DNA from: Bacteroidia bacterium | Lineage (GTDB): Bacteria; Bacteroidota; Bacteroidia; B-17B0; Aurantibacillaceae | Direction: 5' to 3' | DNA: 64,000 bases | Assembly: GCA_016787785.1 (NCBI GenBank) | Contig: JAEUTO010000004.1 | Coordinates: 248,001 to 312,000, forward strand | Shown here: positions 1 to 8,685 of the stretch, in pieces | How positions within the stretch are numbered: position 1 is the stretch's first letter | How the letters are laid out: every line of letters starts with the position of its first letter | Program-made: the position numbers and the translations under genes | Notes under the pieces: model-generated | Database searches by the model: none | Told to the model about the DNA's origin: nothing | The model's input: only the letters and a program-made list of their open reading frames with translations

Positions 1-271
1 CATCTAATTTTACACCGGCAGTTTGTAACTGCTCACACAATTTGTCAAGATCGCTCACACGTAAATTGATCATAAATTGCTGATTCATATTACCAAAATA
101 GTTGGTTTCGCTTTTAAAAGGCGCAAAAACAGTTGGGCCTCCTTCTGTTTGCCATGGCTTATAATTTTGCACGGCATTAATACCAAAGTGTTTTTCGTAC
201 CAAAGTGCTAAAGCTTTATCATCTTTTGAGCGGAAAAATAGTCCGCCAATTCCTGTTACTAATTTTTCCAT
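1..271 (-). CDS. VOC (glyoxalase/bleomycin-resistance) family protein, partial
   Basis: The first 90 residues are visible; the gene runs off the left edge, so its C-terminus is missing. Translation from the ATG ending at 271 begins MEKLVTGIGGLFFRSKDD and continues with the ALWYEKHFG stretch typical of a vicinal-oxygen-chelate half-domain, then a beta-strand region ending in LRVSDLDKLCEQL. VOC proteins are small metal-dependent lyases, dioxygenases or resistance proteins, and the substrate cannot be told here. It starts 3 bases after the DUF4199 gene ends, so the two are probably cotranscribed from the LuxR-type gene upstream. The family call is good; the function is open. Confidence 0.8.
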   Translation of the reverse strand, partial: MEKLVTGIGGLFFRSKDDKALALWYEKHFGINAVQNYKPWQTEGGPTVFAPFKSETNYFGNMNQQFMINLRVSDLDKLCEQLQTAGVKLD

Positions 272-274
272 TTT

Positions 275-811
275 TTATATTGTTTGCGTTTGAGCTTTTT
301 CTTTTTTCTTTAAAATAAGGGCACTTACTATTGTAACTAATAATCCTACCGGAAAAACTTCCATGTAAGTAATAAGTACCAAAAAAATAGGGTTTTTATA
401 CATTTCTTTGCTGTGCGCAATTTCTGCTATTTGTTTATCCATTTCTGCTTGCGGCAAACCGCTTTGCTTCAATTGTTCCAGCATTTTTGCACTATAGGTT
501 TCCATAAAATCGGTGAGAACGAATTTAAGTTCAAAGATCCAGGTAATAACATAAAAGGTTGAAGCAATTAAAGAAATTAAGATACCCACCTTAAACGCTT
601 TTCCAAACGTAATAACGCCATTGTTGTACTTATCCCTGAAGTTTTTAATGCCCACAAATACAAAAGAAAATGCAACCAACATGGCCGCATAACCCACAAG
701 CATACTGCCGGCGCCGCTAACATTTTTACTAAATAAAAGCATGCTCACAAACATGAAGGTGCTTACAATTACCCCCGCAATGCAGCCAAAAACTAAAACA
801 TTCTTTTTCAT
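275..811 (-). CDS. DUF4199 family membrane protein
   Basis: This 178-aa protein has about four hydrophobic segments (roughly residues 5-27, 38-55, 72-95 and 143-167) and a charged loop at 105-140. The fold pattern and length match DUF4199, a membrane family almost confined to Bacteroidota. No enzymatic motif is visible. It lies between a LuxR-type regulator and a VOC protein on the same strand, a grouping I associate with Bacteroidota genomes, so these three may act together. Role unknown. Confidence 0.82.
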   Translation of the reverse strand: MKKNVLVFGCIAGVIVSTFMFVSMLLFSKNVSGAGSMLVGYAAMLVAFSFVFVGIKNFRDKYNNGVITFGKAFKVGILISLIASTFYVITWIFELKFVLTDFMETYSAKMLEQLKQSGLPQAEMDKQIAEIAHSKEMYKNPIFLVLITYMEVFPVGLLVTIVSALILKKKEKAQTQTI

Positions 812-932
812 TTTTTAAAAATTTAAATTGGTTAATATGTCGGCAAAACTAAGGTACAAAAAAGCCTTTTCCTTCATACTAAAGGGTGATTTTAGTGCTA
901 TTTTTTAGTTTCACACGAAAGTATGAATTTTT

Positions 933-1412
933 TTAGTGTATGAGATTCAGGCGTTTAGCTTTTTCTATGGCCTGGGTCCTTCTTTTAACATCCAGTTTTT
1001 CGAAAAGTTTGGAAGAATGGGTCTTAACCGTGTTTAACGATACAAATAATTTTTCGGCTATCTCGTTATTACTTAATCCTGCCGACATTAACTGTAAAAC
1101 TTCCAACTCGCGTTTGCTAATGCCAAGTTTTTCAAGTTCGGCCTCATTAAAAACAAAATCAGCGCCGGAGTTTATAAATACCTCTTTTTCTACCTCCACA
1201 ATTACGGTCTCAATTTTTGGTTTGGCCAGTTTTAATGCGAGCCAAATTCCCAAACCCATAAAAATAACAGCAATGGCGCCAATAAAAATTTCGAAAGAAT
1301 GACTGATCAGAATAAAACGGTATTCGAGCCATTTAAGGATCAACAATAACAGCGCTAAAGATGCACCGTAAATAATAACGAGTTTATTTTTAGATAAAAA
1401 AACCGTGAACAT
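933..1412 (-). CDS. Membrane-anchored LuxR-type HTH transcriptional regulator
   Basis: This 159-aa protein has two N-terminal membrane segments (about residues 10-28 and 40-63), a short linker, and a C-terminal GerE/LuxR helix-turn-helix (about 95-155). The HTH shows the usual signature KRELEVLQLMSAGLSNNEIA followed by LFVSLNTVKTH. There is no receiver or autoinducer domain, so any signal would be sensed in or through the membrane. It heads the DUF4199/VOC cluster and probably regulates it. The gap of about 120 bases before the DUF4199 gene could hold a separate promoter. Confident on the DNA-binding domain; the regulated genes are inferred. Confidence 0.85.
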   Translation of the reverse strand: MFTVFLSKNKLVIIYGASLALLLLILKWLEYRFILISHSFEIFIGAIAVIFMGLGIWLALKLAKPKIETVIVEVEKEVFINSGADFVFNEAELEKLGISKRELEVLQLMSAGLSNNEIAEKLFVSLNTVKTHSSKLFEKLDVKRRTQAIEKAKRLNLIH

Positions 1413-1520
1413 TTGTTTTTAAATCATTTGAAAATCTAATTAATGGATAAAAAAATAACTAGGCTATTTTACAAAACACTTTTTTTGTCTTTGAGGTTCA
1501 AAAAAGTAAAAATAATCATT

Positions 1521-2492
1521 CTATTGTATTATTACTTTTTGACTTGTAATTTTTCCATTTTCGCCGCAAAAGTTTATAAAATAAAGACCTTTCGGTTGTT
1601 TCGATAGATCAATATCTAGGTTTTTCGAAGCTGTATTCTGTTCATATACTTTTTCTCCATAGGTATTTACAATAGTAATTTTTGATGTATTTACGTCGGC
1701 AGTTGATAGATCAATTGAGAAGTTGCCGTTACATGGATTGGGAAACAAACTAGGGCTACTTGAGTTTTTTCTTTCTAACAGCGATGTGGCCGTACCTAAG
1801 TATAAATTGCTTACTTCGGTTGGTGTTAACACGCGATCCCAAATAGCAACATCATCAATTTTTCCAGCCTGTATTTGCACAGGGAAAAATGGCCCCTGAC
1901 TACCAATTCTAAAAACATCAGTGGGCGCCTGAAATACATTAAACACCGTGTTATCGCTATTATCAAGAACGCCATTAATATAAAGTTTAATACCAAACGG
2001 AATGCTATGTGTAACAGTAACGTTGTACCATTGATTTATAGATAGTGAAGCAGTGCTTTGCACGTCGATATATGTAGTTGAAGTTTTTGAATACCATATA
2101 TCTACTTTGTCGCCAAACATGGCCAAAGCATATGAACCGGTATTATTGGCATCATATTTTGCTAGTATGGTTTGATATTGAGAAGTATTGTCTGATAGAT
2201 AAAACCAAGCAGAGATCGTACTTTCATCAATATTTAGTGCGGTTCCACAATCTACTTCAACACTTCCGTTAAAAAAATAAGCGGCGTTAGCGTTAGAATA
2301 TCTATCTGTTGTAAGTGATGCGCCAACTGATGTTCCATTATTTCCCTGTCCACTCTCGTCGTTAGCATTTCCATTAAATGGAAACCACGCTTTTAAATTG
2401 TTTGTCGGCACATACGAGGGTATAGTTTGCGCTATTATGCTGTTTAAAAACACAATTGTAGTAGCGACAATAAAAAATAAATGTTTTTTCAT
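1521..2492 (-). CDS. Secreted LamG-domain protein with T9SS sorting domain
   Basis: I place the start at the ATG ending at 2492 rather than the in-frame one seven codons upstream, because it directly begins a signal peptide (MKKHLFFIVATTIVFLNSI, ending near AQ). The 323-aa product has a concanavalin/laminin-G-like jellyroll (about residues 35-225, with AWFPFNGNANDESG and IDDVAIWDRVLTPTE, hallmarks of the LamG-like fold). It ends in a T9SS type A sorting domain (about 245-323, starting FPNPCNGNFSID). It should be exported by T9SS and displayed or released; LamG domains bind carbohydrate or protein. It is monocistronic, with no terminator hairpin obvious. Confidence 0.88.
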   Translation of the reverse strand: MKKHLFFIVATTIVFLNSIIAQTIPSYVPTNNLKAWFPFNGNANDESGQGNNGTSVGASLTTDRYSNANAAYFFNGSVEVDCGTALNIDESTISAWFYLSDNTSQYQTILAKYDANNTGSYALAMFGDKVDIWYSKTSTTYIDVQSTASLSINQWYNVTVTHSIPFGIKLYINGVLDNSDNTVFNVFQAPTDVFRIGSQGPFFPVQIQAGKIDDVAIWDRVLTPTEVSNLYLGTATSLLERKNSSSPSLFPNPCNGNFSIDLSTADVNTSKITIVNTYGEKVYEQNTASKNLDIDLSKQPKGLYFINFCGENGKITSQKVIIQ

Positions 2493-3153
2493 GGGGTTTT
2501 GCGTAGTCGCCACGGTTGTTTAAGTTTTTATTTGAGAGCTGTTTTTTATGATTTTAGAAATAAAGACATATAAAGATACAATTATATTCTAATTTACAAA
2601 TTTTTAAATAGGCCAAAATTGCCAATAGTAATTGAACTTTCTTAAAATATTCAGATGTTTTTTTTATCAATTTGATGCAGGGTTTTGTGCTTTAGCAAAA
2701 TGTGGTTTACGTTTAATATTATAAGGCCACTCTACTGCGTGTACGTATGCGGACGGATTTTAGCTTTATAGTTTGGCGTACAGGTGTTTGAGTTATCGGT
2801 GCGCGGGCCAGGCAAAACGCTTTGCGTGGGTAGGGTGAATTGATTTTTTTGTAGAAAGGCAATAAAGGCGCTTGTCGTTTAAAATTCTGTTCTTACAAAT
2901 AAAAACGAGGAACAGAATTTTTTTACTTTATTAGCCTTTCAAGAAAAATCAAGAGCGGGTGGAAAGATCGTTTTGCCTTGTCTTTTGTTTACTTTTCGAC
3001 TAAGGAAAAGTAAAGAAAAAGAACTGCGCCAGCGCATTACCGATAGCTATCAGGATTTTGGTTGCTCTCGCACCAGCACGCTCAATGCTTCGCATTGCCG
3101 TCATCAAGCAAAAAGTGACGACAGAAATAAAAGTTCAGGAATTATTTAGGGTA
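2493..3153. other. Repeat-rich non-coding gap
   Basis: I see no credible gene here. From about 2690 to 3130 the DNA is a mosaic of palindromes. A large nested inverted repeat covers 2808-2980. A smaller hairpin (TTTACTTTTC / GAAAAGTAAA) lies at about 2988-3015, a CGATAGCTATC palindrome near 3040, and a CAATGC-TTC-GCATTG hairpin near 3084-3098. Its GC content is locally higher than in the flanking gaps. Such mosaics fit dispersed intergenic repeat families of Bacteroidota. Confidence 0.6.
2808..2980. repeat. Nested imperfect palindrome (MITE- or REP-like)
   Basis: Four pairs of arms are arranged symmetrically. The core is a perfect 12-bp stem (2881-2892 with 2910-2921) around a 17-nt loop. 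Outside it 2854-2867 pairs with 2926-2940 (one bulge), then TTGATTTTT at 2840-2848 with 2944-2952, then AGGCAAAACG at 2810-2819 with 2969-2978. The whole element could fold into one hairpin of about 170 nt. No coding capacity. This layout is typical of a non-autonomous palindromic mobile element; no partner transposase lies in the window. Confidence 0.7.
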
Positions 3154-3792
3154 TTATTTTTTACCTGCAAAATATTTTTTTGCCAAAACACCAAGCACCA
3201 GTCCATAAATAATATGCCCTGTAATACTACCTGTAAAAGAAACAGGCGTAATTTTAAACATCATGGCCTGTGTTTGTTCAAAAAAGAAAAGCGTCAACAT
3301 TAAACCGGTAAAAATAAAGAGACCGTATAAAAGACCTTTTAAGATTAGGTGTTGTTGGTTCTTTAACTGCGAGATCAAAATAAAAAAAGCAACACCCATA
3401 CCACCACCGTTACCAATGTAACGCCAGGTGTAACCTAACAGCGCATTTTTTTCGTCGCTGTTAGTTATCCAACCACCAATTTTAGGAATAAAATCAGACC
3501 AACCTGCAAGTATATAAGGTACACGCGAAAGATCGTATAAAAAAACTGCAATAATGCCGGCAGCAAAACCTGCAATAACTGTTTTGCCAATGGCCGGAAA
3601 TTTTATGCCTAAAGTAATAAAGGATAATAGCACAGGGATAACTAAAAAGATCAAACATTGTTGCAAAGGTAAAATGCCTAAACAATGTAGGATGATAGAG
3701 GTTACCGGAAAAAAACCGCCAAAAGTAAATAACAATGCTAACGATTGTTGTGATAATTTATTGAGCGAACCGGTTTGAGAGAGAGCTTTCAT
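3154..3792 (-). CDS. Conserved membrane protein of unknown function
   Basis: This 212-aa protein has about six hydrophobic segments (near residues 17-37, 44-63, 70-90, 128-145, 152-172 and 186-205). The loop SRVPYILAGWSDFIPKIGGW between segments 3 and 4 and the sequence GNGGGMG before segment 4 are the most conserved-looking parts. No family is recognised with confidence and no catalytic motif is seen. It stands alone between the repeat-rich gap and a T9SS protein gene. It could be a small transporter-like or DUF-type membrane protein. Confidence 0.7.
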   Translation of the reverse strand: MKALSQTGSLNKLSQQSLALLFTFGGFFPVTSIILHCLGILPLQQCLIFLVIPVLLSFITLGIKFPAIGKTVIAGFAAGIIAVFLYDLSRVPYILAGWSDFIPKIGGWITNSDEKNALLGYTWRYIGNGGGMGVAFFILISQLKNQQHLILKGLLYGLFIFTGLMLTLFFFEQTQAMMFKITPVSFTGSITGHIIYGLVLGVLAKKYFAGKK

Positions 3793-3888
3793 GTTTTCTG
3801 TTTCTATTTAGATGATAGAAAGCTGAAAATTCCATAAAATTCGTTAAAGCCTCTGTTTACGGGCTAATGAAGAGAGGCTAAAAGCAGG

Positions 3889-5412
3889 TTATTCTGCTTT
3901 TACCAGTGTTTTAGTAAAGTTTTGTCCGTCGTTCTCTATTAAAATAAAGTATACACCTTCTGGCATTTCTTTTAGCTCAATGTGTTCTGATAAATTAGTT
4001 TCCAGAACAATTTCTCCTAAGCTATTGATCAATTTTATTTTTCCGTTACCGTTTTTAATTCCTGAAAAATAAATATGATCTTTTGTTGGGTTGGGATATA
4101 AAATAATATCTTCATTGGTTGACACATTTTTAGAAAGTGATGTGATGATCATATTTTCATATGGTCCCATGTCAACTACACTAAATGTAATTCTTGGGTT
4201 ATTAAGTATATCGTTTAAAGTAACTGAAGCATTGTCTCCAGAATTCATGCAGGGTGAAGGAAAAATTAATTGTAAGCCATCATCAGCAGTCATCCATTTA
4301 TTATCTGGCCCGGTACCATTTGCAATACTAGAGAATCCCGGATTGGAATTTATGGTAGCTGTACCTGGGCCCGAAATAATGTGCGGTGTTGTTTGCCCTG
4401 TCATGTCAATATCGGTATAGGTTGCCTGGAAAGCAGCATTTGCTAAAATAAGAAACTGCGGCCCTGTTCCAGAAGCGGTGTTTCCCCAGAAGATGCAATT
4501 TCTAAAATTTGGCGTTGCTGTACCCGAACTTCCTGCACTGGTGTTTAAGCGATCGCATACAATTGCACCGCCATCTACTGCAGTATTATTTACAAAACAA
4601 CTATTTAAAACAACCGGACTAGCATTACCATTATTGCCGCCCCAGCAATACATACCACCTGCGCGAAAGGCTGCGGTATTATTATAGATAACACAATTGG
4701 TTATTATAGGACTTGCATTTCCTGCCACACCAAAATTATCAATACCGCCACCACCGGTTGTTGCCGTATTTGTAGTAATAACACAATTTAAAATTATCGG
4801 GCTGGCATTACCTCCCATATAACCATTATTAAAAATTCCTGCACCAAACACCGATTGGTTATTTGTGATAACACAATTGCGAATTGTTGGACTACAAACA
4901 TTACTTGCCCCACTACCGCCATTATAAATGCCGCCGCCTAAACCAAAGTCAGAACCGGTTGCAGCGCGGTCGTCATTTCCATCGCGAATAATAAATCCAT
5001 CTATTATTGCTGTGTTATTTAAATTGGAATTAGAAATAACATGATAACTATTATCGCCAATGCCAACCGTTCCTATAGCGCCACTTAAGGTGCTACTTAA
5101 ACCGGCAGTTAAATTGCGTTGGGTAATTGATGTTTCGGTGCCCGCAAAACTTCCATAAATGATCACATTATTTTTCATGCTAAAAGAAATGCTGCGCGTA
5201 CTGCTGCTTGTTGTGTAATAAATGCCTGTGGCTACCCAAACTTCATCGCCACTGTTAGCACCGGTAATAGCTATTTGCAACGAAGCAGCAGGAAAGGCGT
5301 TCAGCCAGCTGCTGCCATTCATGCTGCCACTGCCGCTTTGTGTAACAAACCGTGTTACAGCATAAAAATTAAATGCAAGGGCTACGAAAATAAAACATAA
5401 ACAGCGTTTCAT
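3889..5412 (-). CDS. Secreted right-handed beta-helix protein with T9SS sorting domain
   Basis: The 507-aa product begins with a signal peptide (MKRCLCFIFVALAFNFYAV). Residues about 30-330 form a DUF1565-like right-handed parallel beta-helix, with repeated units such as SPIITNCVIYNNTA and SPIILNCVITTN at regular spacing. The C-terminal 85 residues are a T9SS type A sorting domain (NEDIILYPNPTKDHIYFSG, ending FTKTLVKAE). Beta-helix proteins of this type are polysaccharide-binding or lyase-like surface proteins; no lyase catalytic residues can be assigned. It has its own transcription unit. Confidence 0.88.
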   Translation of the reverse strand: MKRCLCFIFVALAFNFYAVTRFVTQSGSGSMNGSSWLNAFPAASLQIAITGANSGDEVWVATGIYYTTSSSTRSISFSMKNNVIIYGSFAGTETSITQRNLTAGLSSTLSGAIGTVGIGDNSYHVISNSNLNNTAIIDGFIIRDGNDDRAATGSDFGLGGGIYNGGSGASNVCSPTIRNCVITNNQSVFGAGIFNNGYMGGNASPIILNCVITTNTATTGGGGIDNFGVAGNASPIITNCVIYNNTAAFRAGGMYCWGGNNGNASPVVLNSCFVNNTAVDGGAIVCDRLNTSAGSSGTATPNFRNCIFWGNTASGTGPQFLILANAAFQATYTDIDMTGQTTPHIISGPGTATINSNPGFSSIANGTGPDNKWMTADDGLQLIFPSPCMNSGDNASVTLNDILNNPRITFSVVDMGPYENMIITSLSKNVSTNEDIILYPNPTKDHIYFSGIKNGNGKIKLINSLGEIVLETNLSEHIELKEMPEGVYFILIENDGQNFTKTLVKAE

Positions 5413-5477
5413 GAAAATTGGTTTTTAAAAAAATGGTATATATAAATATACATTTTTTTGCTGAAAAAGACAAAGTG

Positions 5478-5882
5478 TTATATCACATCGCCAAAATAAA
5501 TCATAGAAAAAACGGCTGTAAAATAGATCCAGATCAAAGAGAAAACAATATGCACCACGGTCTCAAATCCCTTGCCTTTCCATAATTTAGGTGAGTACAC
5601 AAAGAACTGAAATAGTAAACGTGCGAACCAGAATAAAAATAAACCAAAAATAACGTGGCTGCCTAATTTGGTAGTTAAAAGATCGTTTGTGCAGCAAACA
5701 CACAGCAAACCCATTAATAAAACAACAAAAGCAATAAAAAACGTGTGCACGTACATTAACTGTCGGTTAACTAAACTTATTAAGGGCATTTCTTTTTTCC
5801 ATTTAAAATATTTTGGAAAGATAATGTGCACAAAGGAAAGCGCAATAGACAAATAACCAACGATGTTAAGATGTAGTTCCAT
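5478..5882 (-). CDS. Small four-helix membrane protein, unknown
   Basis: This 134-aa protein has four hydrophobic segments (about residues 5-24, 44-66, 74-95 and 107-130), a conserved-looking RQLMYVHTFF motif in helix 2, and paired Cys in LLCVCCTND. No known family is assigned. It is the last gene of the operon running from 8158 down to 5478 and its start overlaps the end of the methyltransferase gene by 17 bases, which implies translational coupling. His and Cys in helix 2 could bind a cofactor, but that is speculation. Confidence 0.72.
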   Translation of the reverse strand: MELHLNIVGYLSIALSFVHIIFPKYFKWKKEMPLISLVNRQLMYVHTFFIAFVVLLMGLLCVCCTNDLLTTKLGSHVIFGLFLFWFARLLFQFFVYSPKLWKGKGFETVVHIVFSLIWIYFTAVFSMIYFGDVI

Positions 5883-6624
5883 GTTTAGACAATACGAAAG
5901 TAGAAATAAAAGGTGTTATTTTAAATTCTTTTTCTAAAGTTAAACCTGCCGCTTTAAAGGTCTTTTTCCATGTGGCGGTTGAATGAAAATGAAAAAAGCC
6001 AAAGTTGTAAGCCATAAAATTAACGAAGTCGCGCTGATGCTCTACCACAAAAATTTTTCCGCTTGGGTTAAGCGCTTTTTTAAATTGTTCAAAGAACACA
6101 ATGCGTTCTTGTTCATTTCTAATTTCGTGCGCTGCTAAAATTAAAAAAATAATGTCTGTTGAATTTTCTTTCAGTGGAACAGCAGCGGTACTTATTGTTT
6201 GTGTGCCGGGGTAGGGCGGGTAGGCCTTACGGGCACGCTCTATCGACACTTCGGTATGTTTTACCGGATCATAAAAATCAAATACCTGCATAGTAGCACT
6301 GGGATATTTTTGCGCGAGCAAAGCACTGGTCTCGTCAAAGCCTGCATTAATAGTCACAATTTGTTTTGGCGAAGAAGCTGCAAGCCAATCTAAGGTGTAC
6401 AAATTAGAGAGATCGTAAATGTACAACGACACCGCTAATGAGATCAAAATAGCTAAGGCACTTAAGAATAAAAAAATATCTGCAAAAAATTGAACTGATA
6501 CCGGTAAAAATTGTTTGCCATACTGTAAACCGGCAATGGTAATAATAGCGATCACATAAAATTGCCAGTTAAAGCGCACAATATTTATTACACCCTGAAA
6601 TGTTGTTCTTTTTATCCCTTCCAT
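5866..6624 (-). CDS. SAM-dependent methyltransferase with N-terminal membrane helices
   Basis: This 252-aa protein has two N-terminal hydrophobic segments (about residues 15-32 and 45-68) followed by a class I Rossmann methyltransferase domain. The SAM-binding loop is the degenerate IVTINAGFDETSALLAQKYP (about 89-108), followed by MQVFDFYDP, and a post-motif strand DIIFLILAAHEIRNEQERI. This points to a membrane-tethered enzyme acting on a lipid or quinone-like substrate. It overlaps the upstream DUF2071 gene by 13 bases and the downstream membrane protein gene by 17. The substrate is unknown. Confidence 0.78.
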   Translation of the reverse strand: MEGIKRTTFQGVINIVRFNWQFYVIAIITIAGLQYGKQFLPVSVQFFADIFLFLSALAILISLAVSLYIYDLSNLYTLDWLAASSPKQIVTINAGFDETSALLAQKYPSATMQVFDFYDPVKHTEVSIERARKAYPPYPGTQTISTAAVPLKENSTDIIFLILAAHEIRNEQERIVFFEQFKKALNPSGKIFVVEHQRDFVNFMAYNFGFFHFHSTATWKKTFKAAGLTLEKEFKITPFISTFVLSKHGTTS

Positions 6625-7349
6625 TTTTCTATTTTTCCTTTTTTCCAGTAATAGGGTATGTTCTCAATTATAAACGCATTTGCTAAAACCAGCCCTTTAA
6701 AATTCTTTTGTTTTAAAAATCCTACTTCCTGTTTTAAAACTTCTACCGCGCGGGGTGTCCAGTTCTCGCGCACACCTTCAATGATCAACACTTCTTTAGT
6801 GGCGATATTATACGTAAATGTAAAGGGTAGCGGGCCCGCAAACCTGCGTGCTTCTTTCCAATCGTTAAAGGGCGAATGCTGTGGCAAGGCTACTTCTTCT
6901 TTTTCGGCATTTACTTCTACATCTAACGCCGATCTTTTTGAAACAATGCGCGTTATATTTTCTTTTTTTGTAAGTGTAATATCGGTAGTAGTATAATTGT
7001 AGTGCGTAAACATATTTCCAAAGAAAGACATTTTGTTTTTGTTGGTCTCTGACTTAATAATGTATAACCCGCGTAAACGTTTACCGCGCAAATCGGTATA
7101 CCTTACAAAAATGCGGTAGCCCGTCAAAAAAAAATCGTTACCCATAAATTTAGGGAAACCTTTTGGGCGCAGATCTTTTGTTTGCACCATGGCCACGGCC
7201 ACAAAAGCCCAGGTATCGTTAAAGGTATCCAGCTCTAAACATTCGGGAATTAAATGTTTTAATTCTTCCTTTGGCACGGCGTAGGTTAATACCAGCGAAC
7301 TTTCAAAAAAAGTTTCTACTGCAAAGGGATGATCTTTTAGGGATAACAT
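6612..7349 (-). CDS. DUF2071 (YqjF-like) family protein
   Basis: A 245-aa protein if started at the ATG ending at 7349; the reading frame is open to a TTG ending at 7370, which I think less likely. It matches DUF2071: an N-terminal VPKEELKHLIPECLELDTF region, a central GNDFFLTGYRIFVRY stretch, and a C-terminal FTFTYNIATKEVLIIEGVRE strand pair. The family has an acetoacetate-decarboxylase-like fold without known activity. It sits directly downstream of a DoxX-like gene, a common pairing, and overlaps the methyltransferase gene. Function open. Confidence 0.82.
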   Translation of the reverse strand: MLSLKDHPFAVETFFESSLVLTYAVPKEELKHLIPECLELDTFNDTWAFVAVAMVQTKDLRPKGFPKFMGNDFFLTGYRIFVRYTDLRGKRLRGLYIIKSETNKNKMSFFGNMFTHYNYTTTDITLTKKENITRIVSKRSALDVEVNAEKEEVALPQHSPFNDWKEARRFAGPLPFTFTYNIATKEVLIIEGVRENWTPRAVEVLKQEVGFLKQKNFKGLVLANAFIIENIPYYWKKGKIEKWKG

Positions 7350-7370
7350 AGTGCATTCTAAGGTACGCAA

Positions 7371-7760
7371 TTATGTGTTAGCGACTTTGCTGCGAAGAAA
7401 AAATTCATTCACAAAAATAACGCTCATTAAAAGCAGTGCCGGAAATATATTTGCCCTGCCATACAACAACAGGTCGGGGGCTAATGTAATTTCAATAATG
7501 TTCATTGTACCTATTATGAGTAGTTGCGTTAAAGCGCATAAACGTGACTTTATGCCGCTTAAGATCCACAGTACCATTAACACTTCCAGTGCGCCAATAA
7601 TTTTTATGAGTACAAACGAATGGTCATTTCCCAAAATGCGGCCAACAATTTGCTGGTGCCGCGGTACAAAATTCAGGAGCTTGCAAAATAAACCGTTCAA
7701 CAACCACACCAGGGCAATGGCATAGGTTAATACTTTGTTTACAACGGTTTTGCCCTGCAT
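7371..7760 (-). CDS. DoxX-like family membrane protein
   Basis: This 129-aa protein has four hydrophobic segments (about residues 8-25, 48-68, 75-92 and 97-118). The motif LVWLLNGLFCKLLNFVPRH near the N-terminus and ALEVLMVLWILSG in helix 2 are characteristic of the DoxX-like family. DoxX proteins are small membrane proteins associated with quinone or redox partners. The stop of the upstream DUF1801 gene and this start share a base (position 7760), so the genes are translationally coupled. Confidence 0.83.
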   Translation of the reverse strand: MQGKTVVNKVLTYAIALVWLLNGLFCKLLNFVPRHQQIVGRILGNDHSFVLIKIIGALEVLMVLWILSGIKSRLCALTQLLIIGTMNIIEITLAPDLLLYGRANIFPALLLMSVIFVNEFFLRSKVANT

Positions 7761-8158
7761 TATTTCTTTTTTGCTTTTGCCTTCTTTTTTGATTTCGCCG
7801 CTTCGTCTGCTAAATTTTCTTTTAGCCTGTACTTTACAATATCTGTTATTAGTTTAACGGGTACTGCTTTATCTATCGGAAATTTAATAGTGCCTTTAGA
7901 AACTTCCAAACCTTCCAGTCTGTCTTTAAAAGCAACAATGGCCTTTGTTTTTGGAAAGATAGAATAGTGGTTCTTAAACACCGCGTACCAAATTAGCAGC
8001 CCGTGAAATTTTACCGCCGGCATTTGGTAACTTATTACTTCTTCGCCTTTGGGTACTGTTTTTAAGATACAGGTGCGTATGCGTTCTAATATCTCTCTTG
8101 CTTTTTCGGGTTGTGCGGCAATGTATTGCTCAACTGTGGTAAATTCCTCTTTTTTCAT
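7760..8158 (-). CDS. DUF1801 (YdhG/frataxin-like fold) family protein
   Basis: This 132-aa protein begins MKKEEFTTVEQYIAAQPEKA and carries the DUF1801 core: VPKGEEVISYQMPAVKF, then WYAVFKNHYSIFP, then GTIKFPIDKAVPVKLI. The family includes Bacillus YdhG-type proteins with a frataxin-like fold, some proposed as iron chaperones. The Lys/Ala-rich C-terminal tail (about residues 118-132) is a low-complexity basic extension. It is the first gene of the five-gene operon that ends at 5478. Confidence 0.86.
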   Translation of the reverse strand: MKKEEFTTVEQYIAAQPEKAREILERIRTCILKTVPKGEEVISYQMPAVKFHGLLIWYAVFKNHYSIFPKTKAIVAFKDRLEGLEVSKGTIKFPIDKAVPVKLITDIVKYRLKENLADEAAKSKKKAKAKKK

Positions 8159-8356
8159 GATAGTATTTTTTCGTCAGTTCCCTCTACAGGCTCGGGATCA
8201 ACATCCCTAAGCGTTTACTTCGCAAACGCAAAGGGCTGCATGATTTTGCATAGCTTATAATTACATGTAAAGTTAAACAATGCCGCTTTATTTTAAAAGC
8301 CGTTTTGGTGTAGAATTTCCCCAACAATTAGCCTTAAAATCTTACATGTGTAGTAA

Positions 8357-8370
8357 TAATTGGCCAATTA
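8357..8370. promoter_or_regulatory. Perfect 14-bp palindrome, candidate operator
   Basis: TAATTGGCCAATTA reads the same on both strands and lies 53 bases upstream of the 85-aa gene starting at 8424, within the 8159-8423 gap between divergent genes. A symmetrical site at this distance suits a dimeric repressor or activator. The gap also holds a GCGTTT...AAACGC hairpin at 8211-8229. No consensus TAnnTTTG promoter is obvious, so regulation is inferred only. Confidence 0.35.
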
Positions 8371-8423
8371 GCTGGTAGGGCGGATGCCAATGCCCGAAAT
8401 TTGTTGTAACAAAACATGAAGCC

Positions 8424-8681
8424 ATGAACATATACGATTACGCGAAATTAAGCAAAGGTGAAAAAGAAGTAGTAGTAAATAACGATGCACTTTTTTTAGA
8501 AGACTACATAGACCGTGAACACATTATTTACGTTTATTATTTGAACGGTTTTTTTATTGAAGTAACAAAACAGAATGACAAGATAATAGATTGTGTGCCT
8601 TTTATAAGAGGCTACAAGATCAATAAAAAGAATTTACACGCAATTGAAAAACGAACTATTTTGGTGAACGTTGCTGCCTGA
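8424..8681 (+). CDS. Small protein of unknown function (85 aa)
   Basis: The 85-aa protein starts MNIYDYAKLSKGEKEVVVNN and has a soluble alpha/beta look, with the strand-rich segment HIIYVYYLNGFFIEVTKQ and no signal peptide or membrane helix. I recognise no family. The A-rich region just before the ATG fits Bacteroidota translation starts. It is alone on the plus strand, ending 4 bases before the convergent lipoprotein gene. A palindrome at 8357-8370 may regulate it. Codon use looks like that of its neighbours, which supports a real gene. Confidence 0.62.
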   Translation: MNIYDYAKLSKGEKEVVVNNDALFLEDYIDREHIIYVYYLNGFFIEVTKQNDKIIDCVPFIRGYKINKKNLHAIEKRTILVNVAA

Positions 8682-8685
8682 CCAT

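Noticed and set aside
940-1302. Plus-strand frame antisense to the LuxR-type gene
   Set aside because: The minus-strand frame encodes a clear HTH domain; the antisense frame has no recognisable feature.
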